Shown: positions 34,263-46,500 of the stretch, piece after piece
Position numbering within the stretch: the stretch's first letter is position 1
How the letters are laid out: every line of letters begins with the position of its first letter
DNA from: Steromphala cineraria
Taxonomy: Eukaryota > Mollusca > Gastropoda > Trochida > Trochidae
NCBI GenBank assembly: GCA_916613615.1
Contig: OU744728.1
Span: forward strand, 28,165,450 to 28,229,449
Reading direction: 5' to 3'
Length of the DNA stretch: 64,000 nt
Made by a program: the position numbers and the translations under genes
The notes under the pieces: generated by a model
Database searches by the model: none
Seen by the model: the letters and a program-made list of their open reading frames with translations, nothing else
What the model was told of the DNA's origin: nothing

Positions 34263-35057
34263 AGCAAGGATGTTCAAGAATACATGTATACTATTCACAT
34301 TGACAATTGGGAGTATGACAGAGAATATCACATTTTAAATTCGTTTTGAAGATAAGATAAAAAAAAACAAGAAAAGTTTACCATCAAATTTATGCTTGAA
34401 AACGTCATTAATTATTTCGATTGATACTATAAGTATTTCTTTGCATGGTAATTATTAACGTATTTTCTCCGATATTTCGTATCAATGGATAACGCACATG
34501 TGATTTCTCTCGTTATCACTGATCCACGCCCAAGTATCCCATCATATAAGTTATTTGGAGAATATGTTAGTTTTCATGTTATAAAGTTTATGAAGACCGA
34601 AATTAATTAATGTAACGTTGAACTAAACCCACATGAACTACGACTTGGGCAATATTCAAATTGGTGTTGATAACTAAAAAATACAACCTCTACGTGTAAA
34701 TGAAACAACATTCCTTTTACCACTATAGACATTGGTGATTTTACAGGAAACCCCTTCAAAGATTATTCCACGTGTTCATAGTTTTAGATTTATTGTATAA
34801 GATAAACGAAGTAACTATTCATTCCATCTCACGTTGGAAGGCTCGTGTGGGTGACATATTTTTAAGAGCAGCTGTGCACGTGATGCACGAGCTTTTCGGG
34901 GAAGTCGGTTATCTTCTGTGACAAATCATACTCGATAAACCTTGTATCCCTCTTGAATCTACCATAAGACATTCTTATCCATATTTGATGAGTCATGACA
35001 TAAATGACGATGTGTTGCACATGTGTAATAAACCATTGCGGTAATTTCACTGGTTCG
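34263..35057. other. intergenic, no feature recognised
   Basis: Between two MITEs. AT-rich with stops in all frames. Confidence 0.4.
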
Positions 35058-35252
35058 TTAAAAGGACAGTCCTATCGGGGTATTTTTCGTGGAAATGGAA
35101 TGGAATGCATTCTACTCTTTGTCAAATTGTTAAATCTTGAACAGCTAAAATGTCCTCCCCACTAAAGTATACGAAAAATCATATAAGCATAAACAAGGAA
35201 GTTCCCTGAATTTTGTTTCCATAAAAATACCCTGATAGGACTGTCCCTTTAA
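35058..35252. mobile_element. MITE, 195 bp, TTAA-bounded
   Basis: Inverted ends of about 30 bases: TTAAAAGGACAGTCCTATCG at the left and the inverse of TTAAAGGGACAGTCCTATCA at the right. Single full copy in the window, non-coding. Confidence 0.83.
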
Positions 35253-35629
35253 GAAAACCGGAATGTGGGACAACTTAACGAGCTACTCGACTTTCTGTGT
35301 TAGCACTGCAACGAACTTACGGGTAGCACGCGAAAAGCGTGCGGCACGTGCAAAGTCGTCGCATAGCGGCCGGGTGAATCGACATAGCGGCCGGGTGAAT
35401 CAGTGCAAACGTGTCATTTCCTCTGCCCGACTTGAACACAAAAAGACCTGATTTGGAACAAAGAAGAAAGTAAATTCTGCTTCACTTAATATGTGTTAAA
35501 ATTGAAATTGATAAATTACATAAAAATAAATTGATATTTCCGTTTGAGTACTTTCGTTTGAAATTGGCGCTACAAATAAGTCTTTTAACCGAGTTTACCG
35601 TGACCGTGTTCGAGTTCTGTTAGAACTGT

Positions 35630-35993
35630 TTAAAGGGGCAGTAGCACGTTTTTTGATAATTTTATATTCTAAAATTGTCACTGATAATTGTAAGTTAATG
35701 CTAAATGTATTATTTTGACAGTGTCAAAAATCTCATTACACACACCAATCATCCATAGTCAGAGGATAAAGTGTGAAGATTTATATAAAATCCATTGGCG
35801 GCCATTTTGTGTGAACACCTTTAATTCATTTTGTGTAAGAAAAAGCAATCGCATGGCTAAATTTTACGTTATATAATTGAATTATTACTGCTCTATTTAG
35901 ATTACATACATTTTCTTTCAATTGGAACCATTAATTTTCATTTTCCTGACAACACCTTATATCCCCCCTAAAAACGTGCTACTGCCCCTTTAA
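35630..35993 (+). mobile_element. MITE family A, reference copy
   Basis: 364 bases; both termini read TTAAAGGGGCAGTAGCACG inward, about 24 bases. The other copies are at 8869-9630 (split), 32499-32862 and 39076-39441. Confidence 0.93.
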
Positions 35994-36020
35994 GTGTCAC
36001 CTTCCCAACTTAAATGTATC

Positions 36021-36442
36021 CTACCTCATGTAAAAATCCCGATCTCTGATTGGTCCACGTGACCATGGATAAATACTGATATCAATCCTTGAGCGGGCTG
36101 ATAAATTATTTTTTCCTCATCAAAAAAGCATGAAAAAACATGCGCATTGATCGTCTTCAAATGTACAATGTATGTTACCTCGAATATATCGAGGTTACTT
36201 TTGATCAAACGATAGGTAGCTTTGAACAAATTATAGTCAATGCGCTTATGCAGTTTTTCTTACTTCTTTTATTTTCAAATTATATGTCTTTTGTTTAAAC
36301 ATTCGGCAAGATAAATTCGTTATACCATTCAGACTCTGGGCTGATTAGGATATATCAGCCTCTCGCTTGGCCTTCGGCTCGTCGCATGACACCAAGACAG
36401 AGGCTGATATATCCCTAATTTCCCCTCGTCTGATTGTTAAAA
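36021..36442. repeat. 420-bp repeat ending in hairpin copy 2
   Basis: ACCTCATGTAAAAATC... through GGTCCACGTGACC to a terminal palindrome at 36319-36442 (GTTATACCATTCAG, ATATATCAGCCTC arms). The same 420-base arrangement, split by a later insertion, is present at 61065-63039. No coding capacity. Confidence 0.78.
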
Positions 36443-36841
36443 CTTATAACCATTTTTTTAAAAACATTAAAGCATAAAATTATAACAAGAATTTATCTAC
36501 AAAGAAAACAAATTTAACATGACGTCGTGATGTCAATCAGAAAAAAAACCAATCCATGGCCTCAAAATGCATGACATGAAAAGTTTATTGCCTCTATGAA
36601 ATATATATATATACAAATCATGACCAGTATCATCATAACGATGATACTATCTACACCAAAATGTCGCACCCATGCAATAAAGTTAAATCTTCCATTGAAT
36701 CCTTACTTATTCATATAACAACCTATAAATGCCCCTCAAGCATGTTTAAAGAGACACTCCGTTAGTTGATGGGGGCCACATATGCCAAACTGTGGTGGCA
36801 TGCATTTTATTTAGAAGTACCGACTGTTGTAGGAAAGTATC

Positions 36842-37190
36842 TCATTCTCTCCCCACAGAGGCAGATCAAGTCATGTTGATTGAGCCTCAGTACGAACTCG
36901 CCGAAATTCGTGGGTTCCGGCAGTTTTCCCTGGCGAAAAAAAATGCACCACAAACCATTTAAGTTTTTATAACAAATGAAAACGCTCCTCGCGTGGAAAG
37001 GGTGGTTCATATCTCAACGATTTTGCCATGATTTAGTAGCCAAAATGAGGATTTTAGAACGCGTCGCTGATTGCACAACTAACTTTTATTGCCTCCAATC
37101 AGGCGTCTCCCATTCAATCCCACAAATTCTGCGCGTTAGAGCAGAGGCTAAATCAACATGACTTGATCTGAATCTGTGGGGAGAGAATGA
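36842..37190. mobile_element. MITE family D, best copy
   Basis: Inverted ends of about 48 bases: TCATTCTCTCCCCACAGAGG at the left, pairing through GATCAAGTCATGTTGAT, and TGTGGGGAGAGAATGA at the right. Related pieces lie at 5915, 16639-16920 and 16967-17577. Non-coding. Confidence 0.88.
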
Positions 37191-37235
37191 GGCGTTCGAA
37201 GTTGTATTACACTATTAGGAGGGTTTAAGGGTGTG

Positions 37236-37372
37236 ATAATGATCGAAAACCGGACAATGACGCGCGTCAATCAGTCAAACGTATTTTCGGAAGCTTATCC
37301 ACAACAGTCAGAATGTGTTACGAGTTGATAATGAGTGATAGGTCATATAACTAGATTTCATGTAAATTGGAC
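37236..37372 (-). repeat. dispersed repeat matching 44120-44262
   Basis: TGATCGAAAACCGGACAATG, ACGAGTTGATAATG and ATGTAAATTGGACGT occur in the same order, inverted, at 44120-44262. CATTGTCCGGTTTTCGATCA also lies within the MITE at 4377-4874 (about 4703). Confidence 0.65.
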
Positions 37373-37571
37373 GTAATAATTTGGCTTTCACGAATATATG
37401 AGGCTATTTTTAGATTTTCATTGAAAAGAAGAATTTATCATATAAGTGTCATTTAGATATAATTATTTGAGATGTTTTGAATTCGTATCATTAATTATTT
37501 TTTGCTTAATCGTTGCAAAGCAAAACGATATGGTTGAAAATGACGGAGTGGCATTTTAGTCTATTGTTGAA

Positions 37572-40500
37572 CTAGAGGAGACGGTCTATAATGGCCTGCC
37601 ACTGTTTGACTGTCAATCGTTGAGGGTTCTGTTCATGTACCAGTACATCGTTGATAAGTACCATTGGAGTTGAGTGGATTCCTCCTGTAAGAAATGTTAA
37701 ACAAGAATTAATTACAACAAATATCTTTGCACAAATTATGATTTTTCATCAGTCTTATAAAAATCGCCTAAGTTCCGAGAAATAGAATTTTCAAATATGA
37801 ACTTTACAGAGATACGAGATTTATATATATAATGTTTGAAACTTTTATTCGTCCTAACAAGGCCGATTTTTATCAGACTTCGCTGTTGATGATATTATAT
37901 TACGTTTATGACACCATTTGGAGATAAAAGATAAGTGATATTTATTTGCATAAATGCACATAATAAATGTACGTTATAAACGTAAATGAGTACGTACAAT
38001 GTCAAACGTAAACGTTACATTTGTTCACAGTTCTTTTTTATGGTTACATGCTACTGTAAGTATTATTATTTTACGTTATATCTTTATTTTCACGAACTTG
38101 CTGTCCCTTTTAAAAAACAAATACGACAAATAAAGGTGAAAATGGCAATGGAAGAATAAATTTACAAAATATACGTATAGAGTAATTTAAGACAATTCAT
38201 TAAGTAAAATTTGAACTTTGTAAAACAAGTAAAAATTCCATGGGTCAATGCGGCAAGATGGACTGCTTGAACAAATTTGGTATTTTAAGGACGCTTCTTT
38301 TATTAAAAAAAGGACAAATTATTTGTGTATGCAAACTTAATACACGTTGACACATGCCATCATTTCATGAAGAAATATTCATTGAAAAGCACATAACCCA
38401 TTCACCAAAAATTAAAACATTCATCAGCGTTAACACAAGATGTTTTGAAATCAAACAAAATTTGACAGACACAGTTTTGTTAAATAAATGAACATCAGAG
38501 ATCAATTGTTTTAACGAATTAAAACAATATTTTATCAACCTCACTGGTATTTGCAAATTTCTTATTATTTTCTGGCGGTCGTACAAGAAGACAGTCTTAT
38601 AAGATCTTTTTTTTTTCTGTTGAACATTTTCATGTTATACAATCCGCTTGAAATAGCTTTTTTAAGATGAGAGATCATTAAATGAGGCTGTATGCATTTA
38701 AACTCAAGAACAAATTAGCAAGAAACAAAGTGTGAGTTAAAACAATTTAAATGTTTGTGAATAATGATTATTGTTTTCATAGTGTATATCTATATTAGTG
38801 TTTGTGTGACTAGCCAGGGATGACGATGCTCGAGATTACAGTTACAAAGTACTTCATTTTTTTAAATCTCTTAAAAGTTAAATCAAGATTATTATTTTGT
38901 TCGTTGGAGTTCAGTTGCTTAATGAAAGGTTTCTATAAATAATAAATTAACCAACAATTAAAACACCTGATAAGACTAGCATTTGCTTACACGCATATAA
39001 TTGTAACAACTTGTTACCGTTGTAACCGTAAATAAGATAACAATGCCTGTATTACCATGACTTTTGAGTTATCATTTAAAGGGGCAGTAGCACGTTTTTT
39101 GAAAATGTTATATTTTCAATTTTTCACAGTGATAATTGTACGTTTTTGCTTAATGTTTTGTTTTGATAGTGTCAAAAATCTCACTTCACAAACCAATCAT
39201 CCATATAGTCAGAGAACAAATCATAAAGATTTACATAAAGTGCATTGGTGGTCATTTTTGTGTGACACCTTAAAATCATTTTGTGTAAGAAAAAGGTGTC
39301 GACTGGCTGAACTTTACATTATAAATTTGATTTATTACTGCATCATTTAGTTTAAATATATTGTCATTCAATTGGAATAGTTTATTTTCATTTTCCTGAT
39401 AACCTTATATTCCCTTTTAAAACGTGCTACTGCCCCTTTAACATGCAATGTTATAACACAACCATTGTTGGTAGCGTTTATATGTACACAAAGTATTTGA
39501 TAGATGGCAATTATGATTAATATAATCCAATGATAAATCATCTAGTATGACAACCGGTCATGTCGAGTTTAAGAAAGCAATAACTTGACCTCTTAAACGT
39601 AAAAGAGTTTAGTCATAATCAAGATTGCGGTATCAAATAATTGTATAATCCCATGATAAATCATCTTCTATTACAACCGGTCATCGCGAGTTTAAACACA
39701 GCAATAACTTGACCTCTTAAACGTAAAATAGTTAAAATTAAGATTGTGATATCAATGAATAATATAATCCCATGATAAGTAATCTACTATTTCTATCAGT
39801 CCTTGCGAGTTAAAAAGGCAACTACTTGACCTTTTAAACGAAAAAAAGTAATAATCAAGATCGTGGTGTCAATGAATAATATAATCCCATGATAAGTAAT
39901 CTACTATTTCTATCGGTCATGGCGAGTTAAAGAAAGCAAAAACTTGACCTCTTAAACGAAAATAAGTAATAATCAAGATCGTGGTGTCAATGAATAATGT
40001 AATCCCATGATAACTCATCTCTAGTATCACAACCGGTCACGGCGAGTTTAAGAAAGCAATAACCTTTTAAACGTAAAAAGTAACACATTAGATTGTGGTA
40101 TATTTAAGCTTTTAACGCTTTGGCTAGGAACTTAATATTTGAAAAAGGTCATTGATCGTTGATGAATATATGAATATTACAAGGTGGACATTCAACATTA
40201 TTATTCAATGCGTGTTAGAAAAAAACCAACAACATTATGATGATATTTTAATATTACCGAAGCGATGCTAAATAATGTCAATCGGATCATGTGGCTCATT
40301 AATTGCAATGTATATACAACATATATTTATACAAAACCGGATAATTTCGCCTGATCTTTTTTACTTGACATGTTATTTCAACTCTTCATAACAATGTGCC
40401 CCTACTTGACAGTCCAACCAGAATCCTGGAGCTAACTTATTGCCAATACCAATAAGGCTGACTTCCCCAGATTGAATTAGCCAGTGTGAAGAGTTAAGCC

Positions 40501-43500
40501 TTGTTATACACTCAGGGGCAAAAGAAACGATACCATATAAAATGCATGATAGGTTAATCTACGATTGATAGTTACGGCTGAAACAGGGTTAATTCATGTA
40601 TTCAAGAGCTAACTGATCTAAATTTTTAATTTCAGAGTTATATCTGTTAACGCTTTTGAAATACAAGGCTTTCAAAAAACGCTGTTAAAAAATCTCCTTA
40701 ACTAGACGAGATAGGATAGTGAAAATGGCCCTTTTTCTTGTTTTTAAACCAAAATACAGGCAAAATGCGTGAACAAACTAACTTCTACAAGGGTTATTTA
40801 TATTGCTAACATCTTAGATTTTATAGATTTTTAAATTTCATAATTATTTTATTCCAATTCCAAAGACTATGACCAAAAATAACATCGAAAAAGGGTTTTT
40901 GACCCCTCGTGTATTTGAACAGTCATACAATTATAAGTATTATACTTTGATGTTTGGAATTGTGAGTACTTCTTCACAACTGATGTGCCTATCACAAGGG
41001 CTCGTAGCATGTCGCATTTCAGGATTTTGTTTTGTACTCTTTTGAAAAGTTGGTATCGTTTCTTTTGCCTGAGTGTAGACATTATGTAACATATCTGTTG
41101 TCAGACAAAGTTTAAAGGGCAGTTGGCGAACATGAAAACAAATGTTACAACTCGCAAGACAATGTTTTTAAAACTAAAAAGGCAATTTTAATGATTATAA
41201 TATGTTCACTGTAGCTTTGGGAATTTACTTCCCGTTCTCAAATGATTAAAGGATGTTCAATCTAAAATGACCGCCAGCGGTTTTCGCTTATAATTCTACG
41301 ACCACCGTTAATCAGGTTGAGTTTTGAAGGTTTTGGTCCCCTGAAGATAGTTCTTTTACAAAATTAATATATTTATAATATTGATAATATAATTTTTTAA
41401 ATAAACATCCTACTTCCAACTTATAATAACTGGTAGTGATTTTAACTTACGTGTACAGCCGTATTTGAAGGCGAGTCTTGTATCCAGTTCAAGCTGGGTG
41501 TTTCCTATCATGATCTGTGTGAAGATTTCTCTTTTCACGCCAAGAGTTTCAGCAAGATAGCCAAAATCACTGTAACAATATCAATCACTGGTGAATAAGT
41601 TAGATTAGACAGTTACATAGTTTATAAAGAGGATTGTTCTTTAAGTATGAGATACCGTTTATGCACGTGTTAATTAGTTAAATGGTATTTCTAGGTTGAC
41701 TTATCAATTAATGTGTGTAAAACCACATTGAAGACACTATACAACCATTTTCCCTGTTTTACACTCACATTAGATTCTTTTGTTGAAATATAAACTATTT
41801 TATTCATGAAAATTGTCATTTAATTGATAGGGCCTGAGCATCTAAGAGATACTAAAACAAGAGTCGGTAATTAACAATATGGAACTCGGTTCATCTCTTT
41901 GACATACAAACATCGCTTAGAACAAAAGATATTTCATTTTTATTACTTGAGAACTTGTTCTGCTGTCATTTTGAACGTATGTCCGTTGGTGAAACTGGCC
42001 ATGTTGTCAAACACACTGTCCACCCAGTCGTATGTCCGGTTTCCGCCGGTCAGCTGGTCAATGGCCAGGGTCCCCTGAAATAAAAATGATGGATTAACTG
42101 ATAAGGCCCATATCTGATTTTATAAATTGCAGTATAAAATTGAAATTTATTGTCTATGGCGTTCAATATCAATTTAAGAATTACGTAGTTTAAAAAAATT
42201 GGCAGTATAAAGTTGAAATTTATTGTCCACGGCGTTAAAAATTAGTTTCAGAAGTACGGTTGATATCAAAGTGACACTGAATGTTCTGTTCGTGAGCATG
42301 CATGCTTTAAAAGCCACTCCGTGATTTTCATCTCATATTGTTTAATTTTAATACAACCGTAAATGGCATAATTCATTCTATGATTTAAAATGTTTCACAA
42401 ATGCAATCCCCAAATGTCAATCATATGATAAATACTTGTTTTCAGTAATATATGGGACATACACTCATGGCAAAAATGGTTGTCACCCCCAGACTGAGAA
42501 CGCTACGTCAAGTTTAACTGAGTGTTGACAAATAATCAAACATGCAATAACTGTCAGAATGATTTGTGTGATTGGGAAAAACATTCGTAAAACATACCAG
42601 CTTGTATTTTGGTCTTGTGCTGGCCAATTTAAGAAATTCTACTAGGATATGTATGGTCCCTGTGAAAAAGGGCAATTTTTTACAGTATCCATATAGTATC
42701 AATTGGATGGGTATCAATAAAACAAATTACATTTTCAAGTTCAATTGTCGGTTTTATTTCATTCTGCAGTCATGTAAGAGTATATTTACAAGCCTAATAT
42801 CGGGTAGCACCGCCTCTGGAATTTTCAAGGGCGATAATTCGGGCAGGCATACTGTCTATCAGTGTGTTGATGTTTGCAACAGCCAAATTGTTCCATTCAT
42901 TCACAAGAGCAGCCCGCAATTGCTGTAAATTTGCAGGAGCAGGGTCCAGTCTTCTAAGTGCACGGTCAAGCTGATCCCAAGCATGTTCTATCGGATTCAT
43001 ATCCGGACTTTTTGAAGGCCAGGGCAATCTTGTTACTCCTTGTGCCTGAATGAAAGCGTTCACTGTACGTGCACGATGGGCTGGTGCATTATCGTCCTGC
43101 AACAGGAAGTTGTTGCCATACACTCTTCTTGCATGTGGGAGGCAAACGGTTTCAAGAAGACGTCTGTACGACCTCTGGTTGACGTTTCCTTGAAGGACGA
43201 CAAGATCCGTTTTACCGTTATGGTGTATTCCTGCCCATACGTGTACAGAACCGCCACCGTGGGCAACCTGATGCTGCAGACAGTCGTCATTGAGCCTTTC
43301 CCCACGTAAACGTCGCACTCTCATTCTCCTGTCCACCTTATGCAGTAGGAAACGAGACTCGTCAGTAAATATGACGTGACGCCAATGTCCAAGTTGGATT
43401 CTGCGGTGCTGCTGCGCCCAAGCAAGCCGTGCCCTGCGGTTGGCCAGTGTCCAGAATGGTTTGATGGCAGGTCTTCTTGCCTTATATCCATGCTGGAGCA

Positions 43501-46500
43501 ACCTGTTCACTACAGTTCTCCGGCAAATGGGCGTATTAATATGAGCCCCCCATCTCTGTGCAAGAGTCAAAGACGTCTATGACGTCGGGTCAAACGAAGA
43601 AGAATTCTATCCTGACGAACCGTAGTTTTCTTGGGACGGCCTGAAGACTTATTCGGAACAACATTTCCCTGTATGGCGTGCAGTCTTTTAATCCTTTGAA
43701 CAGTTCTAACACTGACGTTACATGCTGCAGCAATGACACGATTCGAAGCGCCACCACGACTCATGCCAATGATTTCATGTCTGATTCCTGGTGGAGTGGG
43801 ACCAGGCATGGTCTATGCTTTTCAGAAACTATAGTCGTGAAGCTGTATCTTATGAAAGAGGTCTATAGTAATCGATGGAAATGACAAACCAAAGGAGACA
43901 AATTTCCATCATTTCAATGAAATGCACGTGGTCTACATGAAACCGCTGACACTGTTCATTGTAAAGTGTGAGTTAATGTAACTTCATGCCTGTAATGACA
44001 TTTCCATGGAAAACCAACATTGCCATACATACAATGTGATATAAACTCCAATTTAATTAAATATTAGGGGGTGACAACAATTTTTGCCATGAGTGTATAT
44101 ATTCGATGAAGTCTAATTCACACGTCCAATTTACATAAATACCAGTTAAAAACCTATGGAACATTATCAACTCGTAACTGCCAATCCGACAGCTTTAGAT
44201 AAGTTTCCAAAATTATGATTGACTGATTGACGAGCGTCATTGTCCGGTTTTCGATCACAACTTCAAACCTTTGTTGCCACTTTACGACGTCGATAAGCTT
44301 TAAAATGGTACTTTCCTGCAAAAGTCAGAACTTCCCGATCAGATGGCACTATTGAAACGTGTATGTGACTCCTGACAACTCACGGGGTTTCTCTTTAAAT
44401 CTCACTTTAACATAAAAAATGTACACATTTATATGAGATGTACAACCTCTGCTCTGAGCGGGTATTTCACGGATATGCAAACTCTTTAAATTCTCTGCGA
44501 CTTTGTACCCTTGAGTAAATAAAGTTCCATTTTTTTCTGGGATCTATGACAATCACTGCAAATGGTGTACAAGAAATACTGACTGTTGTCGAAATTCCAC
44601 ATTCATTCGCTCGGCTTATATGTTTCAGTAAAGTGACAATACAATGGTTAAAGTTGTGATTTTGTGTGTGATTTGGATATGTCATTTAAAATTAGGCAAA
44701 TGTTTAGGGTTACTGGTACATTCCATTGTTTAAAAAATGTAGACATTGTTAGGCATTTGTTGCGATGCCATGTGATTGAACTCAAAACAGCACCTATGGT
44801 ATTTTAACACTAACCAAACAGAAATATATATTTTTTTTTAATTCCTTTGTCACTGTTAGTGTTCATATTGAATATCAATTGACCCAGTCAATAAGTATGG
44901 AAATACACGCTATATTGTATCCATTGATTCGAGCTTGTTAAACGCAATTTGAAAAATCAAGGTTAAAAAAGCTTCAAATATTTGCAAACATTGTTTGTCG
45001 TCCTAAGATGTGTATAACAATGTTTGTAGGCTTGAAAAGCACACCGGTCGATGGAGATAGCTACACACAGTGTTTAGTCTCTCTACAAGGAACTGTCAGT
45101 GTATTTAGTAAATAACAACAAGACTCGTGAACACAAGAAAGGTCTTATCGCGGAATAGATTACTTAACTTTGTTATTGAGTTTAAAACAATTGCACATAA
45201 AAGGTCGTTTAATTAAAAAAACAGTTTAAGATAACATTAAGTAAGTTGTTAAAATGGGAGATTTGTCTTAATATATAATTTGCCATAAGTTATCAATATA
45301 AGTAACCTTTCATGCTTAAATCTCACTTCAGCATCAGATCTTTACAAATTGAGATGATATGTACAACCCATGATCTGTACGAGAATTTCACGAATGTACA
45401 TTGCATGCTTAGCACGTGAATTTCGCCCTATGATTTCGTCTTAACGTAGAATGAAATGTACAAGCCATGCTTTGCACGAGAGGTCCGTTCACTTTATTTT
45501 GATAAAAGTTACACGTGCGGTTTATATGTGTCATGCCGCTCTTGACTCATGACATTAATTCTTCGTTTGTGCGTCGTTTATTGAGTGGCAAATTGTTTAT
45601 ATTTACGGCAACGGGTAAACAGTTATAATAAAACATAATAATCAAAATATGATTTTGTGCAAACAAAATTGAAATCTAATTATTTACAATCATTACAATT
45701 AGGAAACCTTTTTAGCTTTAAACTCCAAAAAAACGTAGCGTTAAACCAAAGTATTTTTATAAAAGAAGGTGGCAAGTACGACCTTGAATGCTCGCGGTAA
45801 GGTCAAAACAAACGAGAATCTTTGGCGTTATTTTGCATATAAAACGAGGTAGAAGTAAATAGTGGCAGTAACGGAGATATCTGACATTTTCGTTGTGTCA
45901 TCATTTTCATCAAGACTGTGTTTAAAAAGTAACTGAACTGAAATAACCAGAATAAAGATGATACTCTTAGTTGATCAATACCAAGCCAACCAATATAAAG
46001 ATGATACTTCTAGTTTGTTACAAAGATGATACTTCTAGTTCGCTAATACCCACCCAACCAATATATAAAGATGATACTTCTAGTTTGTTATAAAGATGAT
46101 ACTTCTAGTTCGCTAATACCCACCCAACCAATATAAAGATGATACTTCTAGTTTGTTATAAAGATGATACTTCTAGTTTGTCAATACCCAGGCAACCAAT
46201 ATAAAGATGATACTTCTATAGTTGGTCAATACCCAGCCAACCAATACAAATATAACGGATATTTTTAGTTGGCCAATACCCAGCGTTGTCAGTTTCCTTT
46301 AGGGTGTGGCCGCTGTGGCCCTTATTAGTCAAGGTTCCACTAGTCAAGGAGTCTATTCACAAGATTTCAGCTTTCTAAGCCTGTTGGTTTTGGAGAAGAA
46401 GAGGAAAATAGGTTTTTAGGGCGTGGCTCCTGTGGCCCTTACTAGGGGTCACAGGGTCACCAAAGTAACAATATATAATTCTCACTAGTCAAGGAGTCTA

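Noticed and set aside
39518..40100. Regular repeat suggestive of a CRISPR-like array
   Set aside because: Units are about 120 bases with divergence throughout and no short constant repeats with unique spacers; the genome is eukaryotic.
43040..43305. Open frames within the Tc1 transposase region in other frames
   Set aside because: Shadows of the transposase coding sequence.
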